A stretch of 64,000 bases of DNA from Allomeiothermus silvanus DSM 9946 (lineage in GTDB: Bacteria > Deinococcota > Deinococci > Deinococcales > Thermaceae), in contig NC_014213.1 in assembly GCF_000092125.1 (NCBI RefSeq), positions 186,001 to 250,000 on the forward strand, written 5' to 3'. The position numbers and the translations under genes were made by a program. Below, one piece after another: positions 27,399-36,797 of the stretch (within the stretch, counting starts at the first letter, position 1; each line of letters opens with the position of its first letter). Below the pieces are notes generated by a model. That model searched no databases. It was not told the DNA's origin and saw only the letters and a program-made list of their open reading frames with translations.

Positions 27399-28422
27399 GC
27401 GCAAACCGCTCTTGCTGGTAGCAGTTGTGGCGTATGTGTTGACGGGAATGGGGCTGGCACAACAATCACGGCTCGACGTGGTCAAGGGGCGGGGAAAGCT
27501 GGTCTGCGGCGTCAACGCGCGCCTGCCTGGCTTTGGCTTTCTCGACGAGAAGACGGGAAAGGCAACGGGGTTCGACGTGGACTTCTGCCGCGCGGTGGCG
27601 GCGGCCCTCTTCGATGATCCGGAAAAGGTGGAGTATGTGCCCTTGGACGCTCGGGTTCGCTTTCAAGCCGTACAGAACGGCGAAGTGGACGTGGCTTTCC
27701 GCAACACCACCGTCACCTCCAGCCGGGATGGTGCCGTAGGGGTGGACTTTTTGCCGGTGACCTTCTACGACGGGCAGGGCGTGATGGTGAAGAAGGGCAA
27801 GGCCAGCAGCCTGCGTGAACTCGAGGGCGCCACCTTCTGCACTACGCAGGGGACTACCAACGAGAAGAATATCAGCGATTACATCCGCTCCCGGCGCTGG
27901 CGCAACACCCGACTGCTGACCTTTGAGGATGGCCAGAAGGTGTTTGCCGCTTTGCTGGAAGGGCGCTGCGACGCTTTCACCGCGGACAAGAGCCAACTCG
28001 TCGGCTATCGCGGCACCGCCTCCAATCCCGACGACCTGCTCATCTTGCGCGAGACCATAAGCAAGGAACCGCTCGCTGGCATGGTGCGCGAGAACGACTC
28101 GCGCTGGCGTGACGCCTTGACCTGGATTGTCTATGCCACTATTCAAGCGGAGGAGTTCGGCATAACCGTGAAGAACCTCGACCAGCAGACAAAAAGCGAC
28201 GTACCCGAGGTGCGGCGCTTCTTAGGGCTCGAGGGCACCCTGGGTAAGGATCTGGGCTTGCCCCCCGACTTTGCTGTGAGGATTGTGCGCCATGTGGGCA
28301 ACTACGGTGAGATCTACGACCGGTATTTCGGTCCCAAGAGTGCCTTCGCGATCCCTCGCGCAGGAACGCTGAACGCCTTATATAACAAAGGCGGGCTTCT
28401 CTACAGCCCTCCCTTCCGCTAA
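27385..28422 (+). CDS. aapJ: General L-amino-acid ABC transporter substrate-binding protein
   Basis: 345 residues. The signal peptide (RKPLLLVAVVAYVLTGMGLA) is followed by KLVCGVNARLPGFGF, TGFDVDFCRAVAAALF and AFRNTTVTSSRDG, the AapJ/BztA pattern. Because an ISAs1-type element split the original start, the only start now in frame is a GTG at 27385-27387 inside the IS end, adding four residues (MIKAW replaces the original MR). No good ribosome binding site precedes it; the transposase stop overlaps it, so translational coupling is possible. Captures amino acids outside the membrane for the following permeases. Confidence 0.9.
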   Translation: MIKAWRKPLLLVAVVAYVLTGMGLAQQSRLDVVKGRGKLVCGVNARLPGFGFLDEKTGKATGFDVDFCRAVAAALFDDPEKVEYVPLDARVRFQAVQNGEVDVAFRNTTVTSSRDGAVGVDFLPVTFYDGQGVMVKKGKASSLRELEGATFCTTQGTTNEKNISDYIRSRRWRNTRLLTFEDGQKVFAALLEGRCDAFTADKSQLVGYRGTASNPDDLLILRETISKEPLAGMVRENDSRWRDALTWIVYATIQAEEFGITVKNLDQQTKSDVPEVRRFLGLEGTLGKDLGLPPDFAVRIVRHVGNYGEIYDRYFGPKSAFAIPRAGTLNALYNKGGLLYSPPFR

Positions 28423-28449
28423 ACATAGTGCGGGGCTGCACCTCTGATC

Positions 28450-29586
28450 ATGCGCGTCCTGCGTGACCTGAAGGTTATCGAGCTGCTGCTGCAAACCCTG
28501 GCACTGGGTTTTACCCTAGCGGTACTGCTCTTCCTGATCGGTACCGCCAGGGCCCGGATGCAGGCCCAGGGGATCCCTTTTAGCTTTGGATTCCTTCAGC
28601 AAGAAGCGGGATTTAGCCTCTCCGAGGGGATCACCTGGGTGCCGGGCGAAGGGCTGCGTCCGTATGGACCCACCGACACCTACACCCAGGCTTTTTTGGC
28701 TGGCTTCCTCAACACCCTGCGGGTGGTCGTGGGGGGATTGGTGCTGGCTACCTTGCTGGGTTTTGTGGTAGGAATAGCCCGGCTGTCCAGCCACCCGCTG
28801 GCCCGGGGGCTGGCCCTGGCCTATGTGGAGTTGGTGCGCAACACCCCCCTATTGCTTCAGCTGTTCGTGTGGTATTTTGCTGTGCTACTGAAGTTGCCGC
28901 CCGTCGAGCAGGCGCTGCGTCTGTTTGGGGCCGTATTGTCCAAACAGGGGTTGTTCCTACCCTGGCCGAGGCTCAGCTCCGTTTGGGGAGAGTTTCAGGC
29001 ATTTTTTTGGGGAGGGGTGCTGCTTCTGGCGGTAGGACTGGCGCTGCGCCGGGGGTGGTACGGCATGGTGGCGATGGCGCTGGTTTGGGGTGCCGGTGTT
29101 GTGCTGGGGGGCCTGCCGTTGGTCGTGGAGTTTCCGGTGCGGACCTCTTTTGGCCTGCGCGGCGGCCTTGAGCTATCGCCTGAGTTTGCCGCGCTCTTGT
29201 TCGGATTGGTGGTATACACGGCGAGCTTTATCGCCGAGATTGTGCGTGGGGCGGTGCTGGCGGTCCCGAGGGGCCAATGGGAGGCGGCGCGGGCCTTGGG
29301 TCTGTCTGCACCCCAAGTGCTGCGGTGGATCATCTTACCTCAGGCCATACGAATCGTCCTCCCCCCCCTGGCCAACCAATACCTAAACCTCACCAAAAAC
29401 TCCTCCTTAGCCGTAGCGGTAGGCTTCCCCGATCTGTTTTCGGTGTACAACACCATAGCCAACCAGTCGGGGCGCAGCCTCGAGGGGATTGTGATCGTGA
29501 TGGGTGTGTACTTGGTGGTCAGTCTGAGCATCAGCGCTCTGGTCAACCTCTATAACCGCCGGGTGGCCTTGCGATGGGGCGTATGA
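28450..29586 (+). CDS. aapQ: General L-amino-acid ABC transporter permease
   Basis: 378 residues. Long hydrophobic N-terminus, a first HisMQ part with TYTQAFLAGFLNTLRVVVGG and YVELVRNTPLLLQLF, then a membrane-spanning insert typical of AapQ, and the EAA-type loop GQWEAARALGLSAPQVLRWIILPQA. NLTKNSSLAVAVGFPDL near the end is characteristic of the family. Couples to aapM by a four-base ATGA overlap. Confidence 0.93.
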   Translation: MRVLRDLKVIELLLQTLALGFTLAVLLFLIGTARARMQAQGIPFSFGFLQQEAGFSLSEGITWVPGEGLRPYGPTDTYTQAFLAGFLNTLRVVVGGLVLATLLGFVVGIARLSSHPLARGLALAYVELVRNTPLLLQLFVWYFAVLLKLPPVEQALRLFGAVLSKQGLFLPWPRLSSVWGEFQAFFWGGVLLLAVGLALRRGWYGMVAMALVWGAGVVLGGLPLVVEFPVRTSFGLRGGLELSPEFAALLFGLVVYTASFIAEIVRGAVLAVPRGQWEAARALGLSAPQVLRWIILPQAIRIVLPPLANQYLNLTKNSSLAVAVGFPDLFSVYNTIANQSGRSLEGIVIVMGVYLVVSLSISALVNLYNRRVALRWGV

Positions 29587-30674
29587 ACTCTCTTCGCTCG
29601 CTGTTTGCCACCCCTGCAAGTGCGTTGCTCAGCTTGTTGCTGGGAGCGCTCGCGCTGTGGATTTTCCTGGGGCTCGCCCGCTGGGCTTTGTTCGACGCCC
29701 GCTGGGAGGTGATCTACAACAACGCGCAGCTGTTTTTCCTCGGCCGTCTCCCACCGGAGATGGCTTGGCGCGGTTGGGGGTTGCTGGCCGCAGAGGCGTT
29801 GCTCCTGGGTTTGGGCATGGGACATCTGGGAGCTCGCTTGGGCCCCGCGGGTCTGGCGCTCCTGGTTTTGGCGGCCGTCGTCGTAGGGGTGGTGCTGTTT
29901 CCCCACTCTCTAGCCCTGCCCGCGCTGCTACTGGCGGGGGCTTATGCGCTGGGCAATCTCGCTCGGCGTTGGGGCTTGGCGTTGGGGTTGACGGCCATAG
30001 GGGTAGGGGTGGTGCTGCTGCTGCCGATTCCTATCCAGCTTTGGAGCGGCTTGATGCTCTCGGTTTTGCTGGCGGTGAGCAGCATGGTGCTGGCTTTCCC
30101 CCTGGGCTTGGCGCTGGCCTTGGCCAAAGCTGGCCGTCTGCCCCTGCTGCGTGCCTTGGCGACGGGTTACGTTGAGCTTGTTCGAGGAGTTCCGCTGGTT
30201 TCCGTGCTATTTTTGGCTTTTGTTACCCTACCTTTGTTTTTACCCGAGGGCTTTCGTCCTCCCCAGGTGCTGCGGGCCATCGTCGGTTTTACCCTCTTCG
30301 CTGCCGCCTATCTGGCCGAGAATGTGCGCGGTGGGTTGCAGGCAGTGCCTCAGGGGCAGCGGGAGGCGGCGTACGCCCTAGGGCTCAACGGTTTTCACAC
30401 CGCCTACTACGTCGTGCTCCCCCAGGCGCTGCGGGCGGTGATCCCGGCGATCGTGGGGCAGTTCATCGCGCTTTTCAAGGACACTTCGCTGGTGGTGTTG
30501 ATCGGGCTATTGGACCTGTTGGGTATGGCGCAGGCCGTGCTGGCCAACCCGCTTTACCTGCACCGTGAACGGGAGGTTTACCTGTTCCTTGCGCTGGTCT
30601 ACCTGGCGGTTTCGGGTACTTTTTCCTACCTCGGTCGCCTGATCGAGCGACGCCTGGGCGTTGGGAGCCGCTGA
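29583..30674 (+). CDS. aapM: General L-amino-acid ABC transporter permease
   Basis: 363 residues from the ATG at 29583, which overlaps the aapQ stop (ATGA). About eight hydrophobic segments; the C-terminal half has [44 protein letters not shown] and [17 protein letters not shown], the AapM signature. Forms the channel with AapQ. Confidence 0.93.
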   Translation: MNSLRSLFATPASALLSLLLGALALWIFLGLARWALFDARWEVIYNNAQLFFLGRLPPEMAWRGWGLLAAEALLLGLGMGHLGARLGPAGLALLVLAAVVVGVVLFPHSLALPALLLAGAYALGNLARRWGLALGLTAIGVGVVLLLPIPIQLWSGLMLSVLLAVSSMVLAFPLGLALALAKAGRLPLLRALATGYVELVRGVPLVSVLFLAFVTLPLFLPEGFRPPQVLRAIVGFTLFAAAYLAENVRGGLQAVPQGQREAAYALGLNGFHTAYYVVLPQALRAVIPAIVGQFIALFKDTSLVVLIGLLDLLGMAQAVLANPLYLHREREVYLFLALVYLAVSGTFSYLGRLIERRLGVGSR

Positions 30675-30706
30675 TCCTGGCGAGCCCGTATGAAGGGAGG
30701 GAGATT

Positions 30707-31441
30707 TTGCAGATAATCCAGGTGCACGACCTTCATAAGTGGTTTGGCAAGCTACACGTGCTGCGGGGCATCAATCTCTCGGTAGCTCGAGGTGAGAAGG
30801 TAGTAGTGATTGGTCCTTCAGGTTCAGGTAAGAGTACCCTGATCCGTTGCATTAATCGGCTGGAAGAATTTCAACAGGGCCGTATCATCGTGGACGGAAT
30901 CCCCCTGGACCAGGATCTGCGACACATTGACCAAGTGCGGCGCGAGGTGGGGATGGTGTTTCAACAGTTCAACCTCTTTCCCCACATGACCGTGCTGCAA
31001 AATGCGGCTTTGGCTCCGCAGAAGGTCCGCCGGTGGCCCAGGGAGCAAGCCGAGCGAAAAGCCATGGAGCTGCTCGAGCGGGTGGGCATCGCCGACCAGG
31101 CCCACAAGTATCCGGGCCAGCTCTCGGGCGGGCAGCAGCAGCGGGTGGCCATCGCCCGGGCGCTGGCCATGGAGCCCAAGATTATGCTCTTCGATGAACC
31201 CACCAGCGCGCTCGACCCGGAGATGGTCGGCGAGGTACTGGACGTGATGCGCGATCTGGCCGAAAGCGGCATGACCATGGTGGTGGTCACCCACGAGATG
31301 GCCTTCGCCAAGGAGGTAGCCGACCGGGTTATCTTCATGGATCAGGGGGAGATCCTCGAGGAAGGACCGCCCCGGCAAATCTTCGAACAGCCGCATCACC
31401 AGCGAACAAAAACCTTCCTACAACGGGTGCTTCAACACTGA
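30707..31441 (+). CDS. aapP: Amino-acid ABC transporter ATP-binding protein
   Basis: 244 residues. Walker [10 protein letters not shown] (37-45), Q-loop [12 protein letters not shown], signature [15 protein letters not shown], Walker [15 protein letters not shown] and the switch His in VVVTHEM. Start is TTG at 30707, with AAGGGAGGGAG directly upstream; an ATG at 30690 is out of frame. Powers AapQM uptake. Last gene of the operon; the next 230 bp hold no gene, only a weak 6-bp hairpin at 31529-31550. Confidence 0.95.
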   Translation: MQIIQVHDLHKWFGKLHVLRGINLSVARGEKVVVIGPSGSGKSTLIRCINRLEEFQQGRIIVDGIPLDQDLRHIDQVRREVGMVFQQFNLFPHMTVLQNAALAPQKVRRWPREQAERKAMELLERVGIADQAHKYPGQLSGGQQQRVAIARALAMEPKIMLFDEPTSALDPEMVGEVLDVMRDLAESGMTMVVVTHEMAFAKEVADRVIFMDQGEILEEGPPRQIFEQPHHQRTKTFLQRVLQH

Positions 31442-31674
31442 GCGATGAGCAGTCCGCTGGATTCATTTTGTCCTTGGGGTCCTCGCCCGAAGCACCGGCA
31501 GGAGAAGCGTCCGTAGGGGAGGGGCTTTAACCTGGCCTGAGCGGCAGGTTTCGGGAGGGGTCCTGAAGACAGCAAGCGTTTTCCCGCCCTAGGCCCTACT
31601 CTTGAGCCCTTGGGGCCATTAGCAGGCTGGAGGCATCCGCGATGACCCGCGGCCAGGTTTATGGAAAATACTCA

Positions 31675-32766
31675 TAGGAGTTACGCAGTTGCAGTTGACT
31701 GGACATTCTTCTGTGTGCTAGGAGGAGAGTGCTTAGCCAAGCTTCTCCAAAGGGGGTGATGCCCATGAACCCACCGAAGTGCGATGACCTGGACTACATC
31801 CACTTTCTCATCGCCGCTCAGCGGGTCTTCACCTGTACCGAGGCCGCTCGCTGTAGTCCAAAGGAGAAGAGCCCTCCCGCCCATGATGCCTTTACCCGCC
31901 TGCTGCAAAGACAGCCGCCCGACACGGCGGCGCTGTGGCAGGAGGCCAAGGCCTTCGTGAAGCTCAGGGAGGGGCTGCTGATCCTGGACGACACCACCCT
32001 GGATAAGCCCTACGCTCGGGACATGGATCTGGTGAGTTACCACTGGAGCGGCAAACACCAAAGGGTGGTTAGGGGCATCGCCCTCATGACCCTGCTGTGG
32101 ACGGAGGGGCAGGCCCTGATCCCCTGCGACTTTCGGGTCTACGACAAGCCCCAGGATGGGAAGAGCAAAAACGACCACTTTCAGACCATGCTCCAGAAAG
32201 CGAAGGAGCGGGGGTTTCAGCCGGAATATGTCCTGATGGACAGCTGGTATGCCAGCTTGGAGAACCTCAAGGCCATAGTCAGCTTTGGCTGGCGGTTTCT
32301 GACGCGGCTGAAGGGCAACCGCCTGGTCAACCCGGAGGGGAAGGGAAATGTACCCATCCGTGAGGTGGAAATCCCTGGGGAGGGGAGGGTGGTTCATCTT
32401 CGGGGTTTTGGGTTCGTGAGGGTGTTCCGAACGCTCTCCAAGGACGGGGAGGCGGAGTACTGGGCCACGAACCATCTGGGGATGAGCGAAGAGAAGCGGG
32501 CGGAGTTAGAGCGGCAAGGATGGGGGATCGAAGTGTACCATCGGGGGCTCAAGCAGTGCTGTGGGGTGGAGCGGGCCCAGGTGAGGAAGGCGGTCTCCAT
32601 CCTGCGGCACCTCCTCCTGGCTTTGCGGGCCTTCCTCCGGCTGGAGGTCTACCGGCTGCGCAGGGGGGTGAGCTGGTACGAGGCCAAGGCGTCCATTGTT
32701 CGCGAGGCAATACGAAGTTATCTCGCCCATCCCCTCCACATCCTTCAGCCAACTGCGTAAGTCCTA
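31675..32766 (+). mobile_element. IS701-like insertion sequence, copy A
   Basis: 1092 bp, identical in length to the copy at 45873-46964 and in opposite orientation. Ends are imperfect inverted repeats, GGAGTTACGCAGTTG on the left and GGACTTACGCAGTTG on the right, within flanking TA dinucleotides. No longer target duplication is evident. It ends eight bases before the cobD start codon. Confidence 0.85.
31765..32760 (+). CDS. IS701-like DDE transposase (copy A)
   Basis: 331 residues from the ATG at 31765, which has AAGGGGG eight bases upstream; longer in-frame starts exist from 31729. DDE features: LLILDDTTLDKPYARDMDLV with the first Asp, VSYHWSGKHQRVVRGIAL, YVLMDSWYASLENLKAI with the second Asp, FLTRLKGNR, and a C-terminal GIEVYHRGLKQCCGVERAQ with the Glu. 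The IS family name is from motif memory; no search was possible. Confidence 0.85.
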   Translation: MNPPKCDDLDYIHFLIAAQRVFTCTEAARCSPKEKSPPAHDAFTRLLQRQPPDTAALWQEAKAFVKLREGLLILDDTTLDKPYARDMDLVSYHWSGKHQRVVRGIALMTLLWTEGQALIPCDFRVYDKPQDGKSKNDHFQTMLQKAKERGFQPEYVLMDSWYASLENLKAIVSFGWRFLTRLKGNRLVNPEGKGNVPIREVEIPGEGRVVHLRGFGFVRVFRTLSKDGEAEYWATNHLGMSEEKRAELERQGWGIEVYHRGLKQCCGVERAQVRKAVSILRHLLLALRAFLRLEVYRLRRGVSWYEAKASIVREAIRSYLAHPLHILQPTA

Positions 32767-32773
32767 ACTCAGT

Positions 32774-33769
32774 ATGATCGACGACGTCCTCACCCCCATC
32801 CACGGCGGTCCCGACAGCGGCCCCGAGCCCCGCTACGACTTCTCCACCAACGCCAACGCCCTAGGCCCCGACCCCTTTGCCCTGGAGGCCATCCGCGCGG
32901 CCGACCCCAGCCGCTACCCCGATCCGCGGTACGCCCGCCTGCACGCCGAGCTGGCTGCCTATCACGGTGTGGAGGCCGATCAGGTGGCGGTGGGTTCAGG
33001 AACCAGCGAGCTGATCCACCGCCTCGCCCGCTGGCGCTGGCTCAGGGGTCCCATGCTCATCCTGCCCCCTACCTTTTCCGAGTACGCCCGCGCGGCCCAG
33101 CCCGCCGAATTGCCGCTGTTGCAGGCTCGAGGCCCGCGGGAATACCTCGAGCTGTTGCCCCGGGCCACGCTGGCCTTTTTGTGCGTGCCCAACAACCCTA
33201 CGGGGGAGGTGTATGACTTCCTCGAGGAGGCCGCGCGCCGGGCGGGCCGAGAGAAGGTGGCGCTGGTGTTGGATCTGGCCTATCACCCCCTTACGCAGGA
33301 GCCGCCTCCGCTACCCGAGGGCGTCTGGCGGCTGTATAGCCCCAATAAGGCCCACGGCCTCACCGGGGTGCGGGCGGCTTACCTGCTGGCCCCGCACGAC
33401 CTCACCCACTTCCGCAACCTGGCCCCCTCCTGGGCGCTCTCGGTGCACGGCGAGGCTTTCCTGCGGACGGTGTTGCAACCGGCCTCGCAGGGCTGGCTCG
33501 AGGCCACCCGCCAGACCCTGTGGCGCTGGCGGGCCGAGCTCGCCGCGGGCTTGCGGGCGCTGGGCCTGGAGGTGCGCGAGGGAAGGGCCAACTTCCTCCT
33601 GGTGCGGGTGGGACAGGCCACTGCCGTGGCGCGGGCCTTGCGCCTTCGGGGGGTGCGGGTGCGCGACGGCACCTCCTTCGGGCTACCCGAGTGGCTCCGG
33701 CTCTCGGCCCAGGCCCCCCAGGCCCGGCAGGCGCTACTGGAAAGCTTGCAGGAGGTCCTCGGTGGCTGA
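32774..33769 (+). CDS. cobD: Threonine-phosphate decarboxylase-like PLP enzyme of cobalamin synthesis
   Basis: 331 residues of the class I/II aminotransferase fold: YDFSTNANALGPDP, VGSGTSELIHRLA, CVPNNPTGEVYDF, VLDLAYHPL and the PLP-lysine site YSPNKAHGLTGVRAAYL. Such HisC-like proteins beside cobU/T/S make aminopropanol phosphate from threonine phosphate (CobD, also called CobC in some species). First of five tightly packed cob genes. The IS701-like element ends eight bases upstream of ATG and leaves no ribosome binding site, so expression may be altered. Confidence 0.85.
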   Translation: MIDDVLTPIHGGPDSGPEPRYDFSTNANALGPDPFALEAIRAADPSRYPDPRYARLHAELAAYHGVEADQVAVGSGTSELIHRLARWRWLRGPMLILPPTFSEYARAAQPAELPLLQARGPREYLELLPRATLAFLCVPNNPTGEVYDFLEEAARRAGREKVALVLDLAYHPLTQEPPPLPEGVWRLYSPNKAHGLTGVRAAYLLAPHDLTHFRNLAPSWALSVHGEAFLRTVLQPASQGWLEATRQTLWRWRAELAAGLRALGLEVREGRANFLLVRVGQATAVARALRLRGVRVRDGTSFGLPEWLRLSAQAPQARQALLESLQEVLGG

Positions 33770-34328
33770 TACGGGGGGGGTAGAGATCTGGTTGGTGCGC
33801 CACGGTGAGACCCTCTGGAACGCCCAGGGCCGGATCACCGGCTGGAGCGATGTACCCCTCACCGAGCGGGGTGAGGCCCAGGCCAGGGCCCTATTCCCCC
33901 TTCTCGCTGCCGAGCGCTTCGACAGCGTGGTAGCCTCGGATCTCTCCCGGGCTGTCCAAACCGCTCGGCTGGCCTATGGCGAACCCCAGCGGCACCTGTG
34001 GGAGCTGCGCGAGCTGGATTTTGGCGGGCTCGAGGGCTTGCCGTGGGCTGACCTGGCCGAGCCCCACCGGGTGGCCTTGCTGGCCTTCGAGGGGTTTCAG
34101 GCTCCCGGGGGGGAGTCCACGGCCCGGCTGCGCTCGAGGGTATACGGCTTCTTTGAGGGGCTAGCGCCGGGGCGGCACCTGGCCTTCACCCACGGCGGGG
34201 TGCTGCGCCTGGTGCTGCGGGACTTCGACCGGGACCGCTTCCTGCCGCCCTGCGCGGTGGTGGGGCTGGACTGGACAGCCCGTAGGGTGCTATTCGTGTG
34301 GGGTGAGGAGGGTCTGGATGGAAGTTAG
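33762..34328 (+). CDS. cobC: Histidine phosphatase, probable alpha-ribazole-5'-phosphate phosphatase
   Basis: 188 residues from the GTG at 33762, with GGAGGT five bases upstream and an eight-base overlap with cobD. Phosphoglycerate-mutase fold: LVRHGETLWNAQGRITGW with the catalytic RHGE, a second-site LRELDFGGLEG and HLAFTHGGVLRLV with the second His. Removes phosphate during attachment of the lower ligand. The role is assigned from its place between cobD and cobU. Confidence 0.85.
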   Translation: MADTGGVEIWLVRHGETLWNAQGRITGWSDVPLTERGEAQARALFPLLAAERFDSVVASDLSRAVQTARLAYGEPQRHLWELRELDFGGLEGLPWADLAEPHRVALLAFEGFQAPGGESTARLRSRVYGFFEGLAPGRHLAFTHGGVLRLVLRDFDRDRFLPPCAVVGLDWTARRVLFVWGEEGLDGS

Positions 34329-34848
34329 GCTGGTCCTGGTCACGGGCGGGGCGCGCTCGGGCAAGAGCGCTTTTGCCCAGGAAGAAGCCCGGAAGTTGGG
34401 CGGCGATGGGGTGAGCTTCATCGCCACGGCCCAGGCCCTCGACGCGGAGATGGCCGAGCGCATCCGGTACCACCGCTCTGAGCGCCCCCCAGGGTGGGAG
34501 ACCCTCGAGGAGCCCCTGAACGTACCCGCTGCCCTGCGCCGGGCTCGCCACGGGGTGGTGCTCTTGGACTGCCTCGCCTTGTGGGTTTCCAACCTGCTCT
34601 TGCGCGAGCCGGACCCGGTGGAAAACAGCCAGGCGCTATGCCCCTATGTCGAGGAACTGCTAGATGCGTGGCAACAGACCGGTAAGCGCCTCTTGGTGGT
34701 GACCAACGAGGTGGGCCTGGGCATCGTCCCTGAGAACCCCCTGGCCCGACGCTACCGCGACCTTTTGGGCTTTGCCAACGCCCGCCTGGCCCGCGAGGCC
34801 GACGCCGTTTACCTGATGGTGGCGGGCCTGCCCCTGAGGTTGAAGTGA
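34318..34848 (+). CDS. cobU: Adenosylcobinamide kinase / guanylyltransferase
   Basis: 176 residues from the ATG at 34318 (GAGGAGGG five bases upstream). P-loop LVTGGARSGKSAFAQEEA, HRSERPPGWETLEEP carrying the GMP-accepting His, VVLLDCLALWVSNLL and VVTNEVGLGIVPENPLARRYRD are the CobU/CobP motifs. Phosphorylates adenosylcobinamide and transfers GMP. Overlaps cobC by 11 bases. Confidence 0.95.
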   Translation: MEVRLVLVTGGARSGKSAFAQEEARKLGGDGVSFIATAQALDAEMAERIRYHRSERPPGWETLEEPLNVPAALRRARHGVVLLDCLALWVSNLLLREPDPVENSQALCPYVEELLDAWQQTGKRLLVVTNEVGLGIVPENPLARRYRDLLGFANARLAREADAVYLMVAGLPLRLK

Positions 34849-34857
34849 GGTGACCGC

Positions 34858-35922
34858 ATGCAACTGCCCAACGTTTCCCCCGTCGATCCCGGATGGCTTG
34901 AGGCCGCCTGGGCTCGCCAGGACCAACTGACCAAACCCAGAAGGGCCCTGGCCTATTTGGAAGAACTCAGCGTGCGGCTGGCCGCGATCCAGCGCAGCTT
35001 GCGCCCCGAGCTGGGTCAGGGGGCGGTCATCGTTTGCGCCGCCGACCACGGGGTGGCAGCGGAGGGGGTCTCGGCCTACCCGCCGGAGGTCACGGGCCAG
35101 ATGGTCCTCAACTTCCTGCGGGGCGGGGCGGCCATCAACCAGATCGCGCAGGTGGCTGGGGCCGAGGTCTACGTGCTGGACGTGGGCGTGCGGGCCGATC
35201 TCCCCGCGCATGAGCGCCTGATCGCGGCCCGGGTGCGCCCAGGGAGCGGGAACCTCCGTCTCGAGCCCGCCATGACCCGGGCGCAGGCCGAGCAAGCCCT
35301 CGAGGCGGGCATGGAGGCGGCGCGGCGGGCCATCCGGGAGGGGGCCACCCTGCTGGCGGCGGGGGATATGGGCATCGGCAACACCACCGCGGCGGCGGCG
35401 CTCACCGCAGCCTGGCTAGGCCTCCCCGCCGAGGCGGTCACCGGGCGGGGCACTGGCGTGGACGACGCCCGCTACCACCACAAGGTGGGGGTGGTGAAAC
35501 AGGCCCTTCGGCGGGCTGAGCAGAGGCTCGGCGACCTCGCCCAGGCCGACCCTTTGGCGGTGCTGGCTGCGCTGGGTGGGCTGGAGATCGCGGCCATCGC
35601 GGGGGTCTTCCTGGCCGGGGCCGAAGCGCGTCTTCCTATCGTCACCGACGGTTTCCCGGTGACGGCGGGGGCGCTGGCGGCGGTGCGACTCGCCCCACGG
35701 GTGCGGGGCTACCTCTTCGCCGGGCACCGCTCGGCCGAGCCCGGCCACCATCGGCAACTGGAGGCTTTGGGGCTCAAGCCCGTGCTCGAGCTGGGGCTGC
35801 GTCTGGGAGAGGGAACGGGAGCGGTGCTCTCATTCCCCATCCTGCGGGCGGCGGCAGGGGTGCTGGCGGGCATGGCCACCTTCGAGGAAGCCGGGGTCGG
35901 CCCGGCTGTGGAGGGAAGCTGA
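34858..35922 (+). CDS. cobT: Nicotinate-nucleotide--dimethylbenzimidazole phosphoribosyltransferase
   Basis: 354 residues. Family blocks: VIVCAADHGVAAEGVSAYPPEVT, LNFLRGGAAINQIA, LLAAGDMGIGNTTAAAAL, VTGRGTGVDDARYHHK and VTDGFPVTAGALAAVRLAP. Makes alpha-ribazole phosphate, the activated lower ligand. Preceded by GAGGTG ten bases before ATG; its stop abuts the cobS ATG. Confidence 0.95.
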   Translation: MQLPNVSPVDPGWLEAAWARQDQLTKPRRALAYLEELSVRLAAIQRSLRPELGQGAVIVCAADHGVAAEGVSAYPPEVTGQMVLNFLRGGAAINQIAQVAGAEVYVLDVGVRADLPAHERLIAARVRPGSGNLRLEPAMTRAQAEQALEAGMEAARRAIREGATLLAAGDMGIGNTTAAAALTAAWLGLPAEAVTGRGTGVDDARYHHKVGVVKQALRRAEQRLGDLAQADPLAVLAALGGLEIAAIAGVFLAGAEARLPIVTDGFPVTAGALAAVRLAPRVRGYLFAGHRSAEPGHHRQLEALGLKPVLELGLRLGEGTGAVLSFPILRAAAGVLAGMATFEEAGVGPAVEGS

Positions 35923-36627
35923 ATGCGCCCCTTCTGGCTGGCGTTGGGCTTCCTCACCACCTTCCCGGTGCCCAGGCTGGGCCCAGTCCTCCCCGGCGAG
36001 ATGCGCTCGGCCTCGGCTTTTTACCCCGTGGCCGGGTACTGCTTGGGCGGGGTGCTGGCCCTGGCCGCTTGGCTTACCCAGGCCCTGCCCGAGGGGTTGC
36101 AAGGAGCCCTGCTGCTCGCCTTGTGGCTGGGCCTCACCGGGATGCTTCACCTCGACGGCCTCTTGGACTCTGCCGATGCCCTGCTCGCGATGAAGCCACC
36201 CCCAGAGCGCTTGAAGATCCTCTCCGACTTGCACCTGGGCAGCTTCGCCTTTGGAGTGGGCTTCGTGCACCTGCTGCTCAAGTGGCAGCTCCTAGCCTCC
36301 GGGCCCTCCCCGTGGCTGTTGCTGTGCCTCCCGGCCGTGGTGCGCTTCGCGCTGCTGGTGCCCATGAACCTCTACCCCGCCGCTCGCCCCGAGGGGCTGG
36401 GGGCGGGCTCGAGGGAAGGCCGCATCGGCCTGGCCCTGCTCTTTGCCCTCCCGGCGATGGTCCTGTTCCCCTGGCAGGCCCTGGCGGTGCTCCTGGCCAT
36501 GTTGCTGCTGGCCCGCTGGGCGGCCCGTCGGCTGGGCGGGGGGCTTTCCGGTGACGTGTATGGGGCTTTGGTGGAGATAGGGGAGAGCGTGGGGCTGTTG
36601 GTGGGGGTGTGGCTGAGGATGCACTGA
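35923..36627 (+). CDS. cobS: Adenosylcobinamide-GDP ribazoletransferase (cobalamin synthase)
   Basis: 234 residues, polytopic. FLTTFPVPRLG, ASAFYPVAGYCLGGVLAL, GMLHLDGLLDSADALLAMKPPPERL (the acidic active-site region) and KDxxxG-like SDLHLGSFAFGVGFV mark CobS. Joins GDP-cobinamide and alpha-ribazole at the membrane, completing cobalamin. Last of the cob genes; the next 170 bp contain no gene. Confidence 0.94.
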   Translation: MRPFWLALGFLTTFPVPRLGPVLPGEMRSASAFYPVAGYCLGGVLALAAWLTQALPEGLQGALLLALWLGLTGMLHLDGLLDSADALLAMKPPPERLKILSDLHLGSFAFGVGFVHLLLKWQLLASGPSPWLLLCLPAVVRFALLVPMNLYPAARPEGLGAGSREGRIGLALLFALPAMVLFPWQALAVLLAMLLLARWAARRLGGGLSGDVYGALVEIGESVGLLVGVWLRMH

Positions 36628-36797
36628 GCGGAGGAAGGGCATTTCACGGATCGCCATACCCTGGCGAGGCGAGCAGAGCCCGCAGGCCCGGGCTTTACCG
36701 CTTCTCTGCACCCCTCTTTTTGCTACGGCTCGCCCTTCCCACCATAGGTGCCCCTTCGTGACGCCCTGGGCAGGGCTCGCCTGGACGCGGGCTGACC

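Noticed and set aside
31442-31674. Second cobalamin riboswitch ahead of cobD
   Set aside because: The B12 box and core loop sequences seen at 47109-47167 are absent on both strands; only a weak hairpin without a T-run is found.
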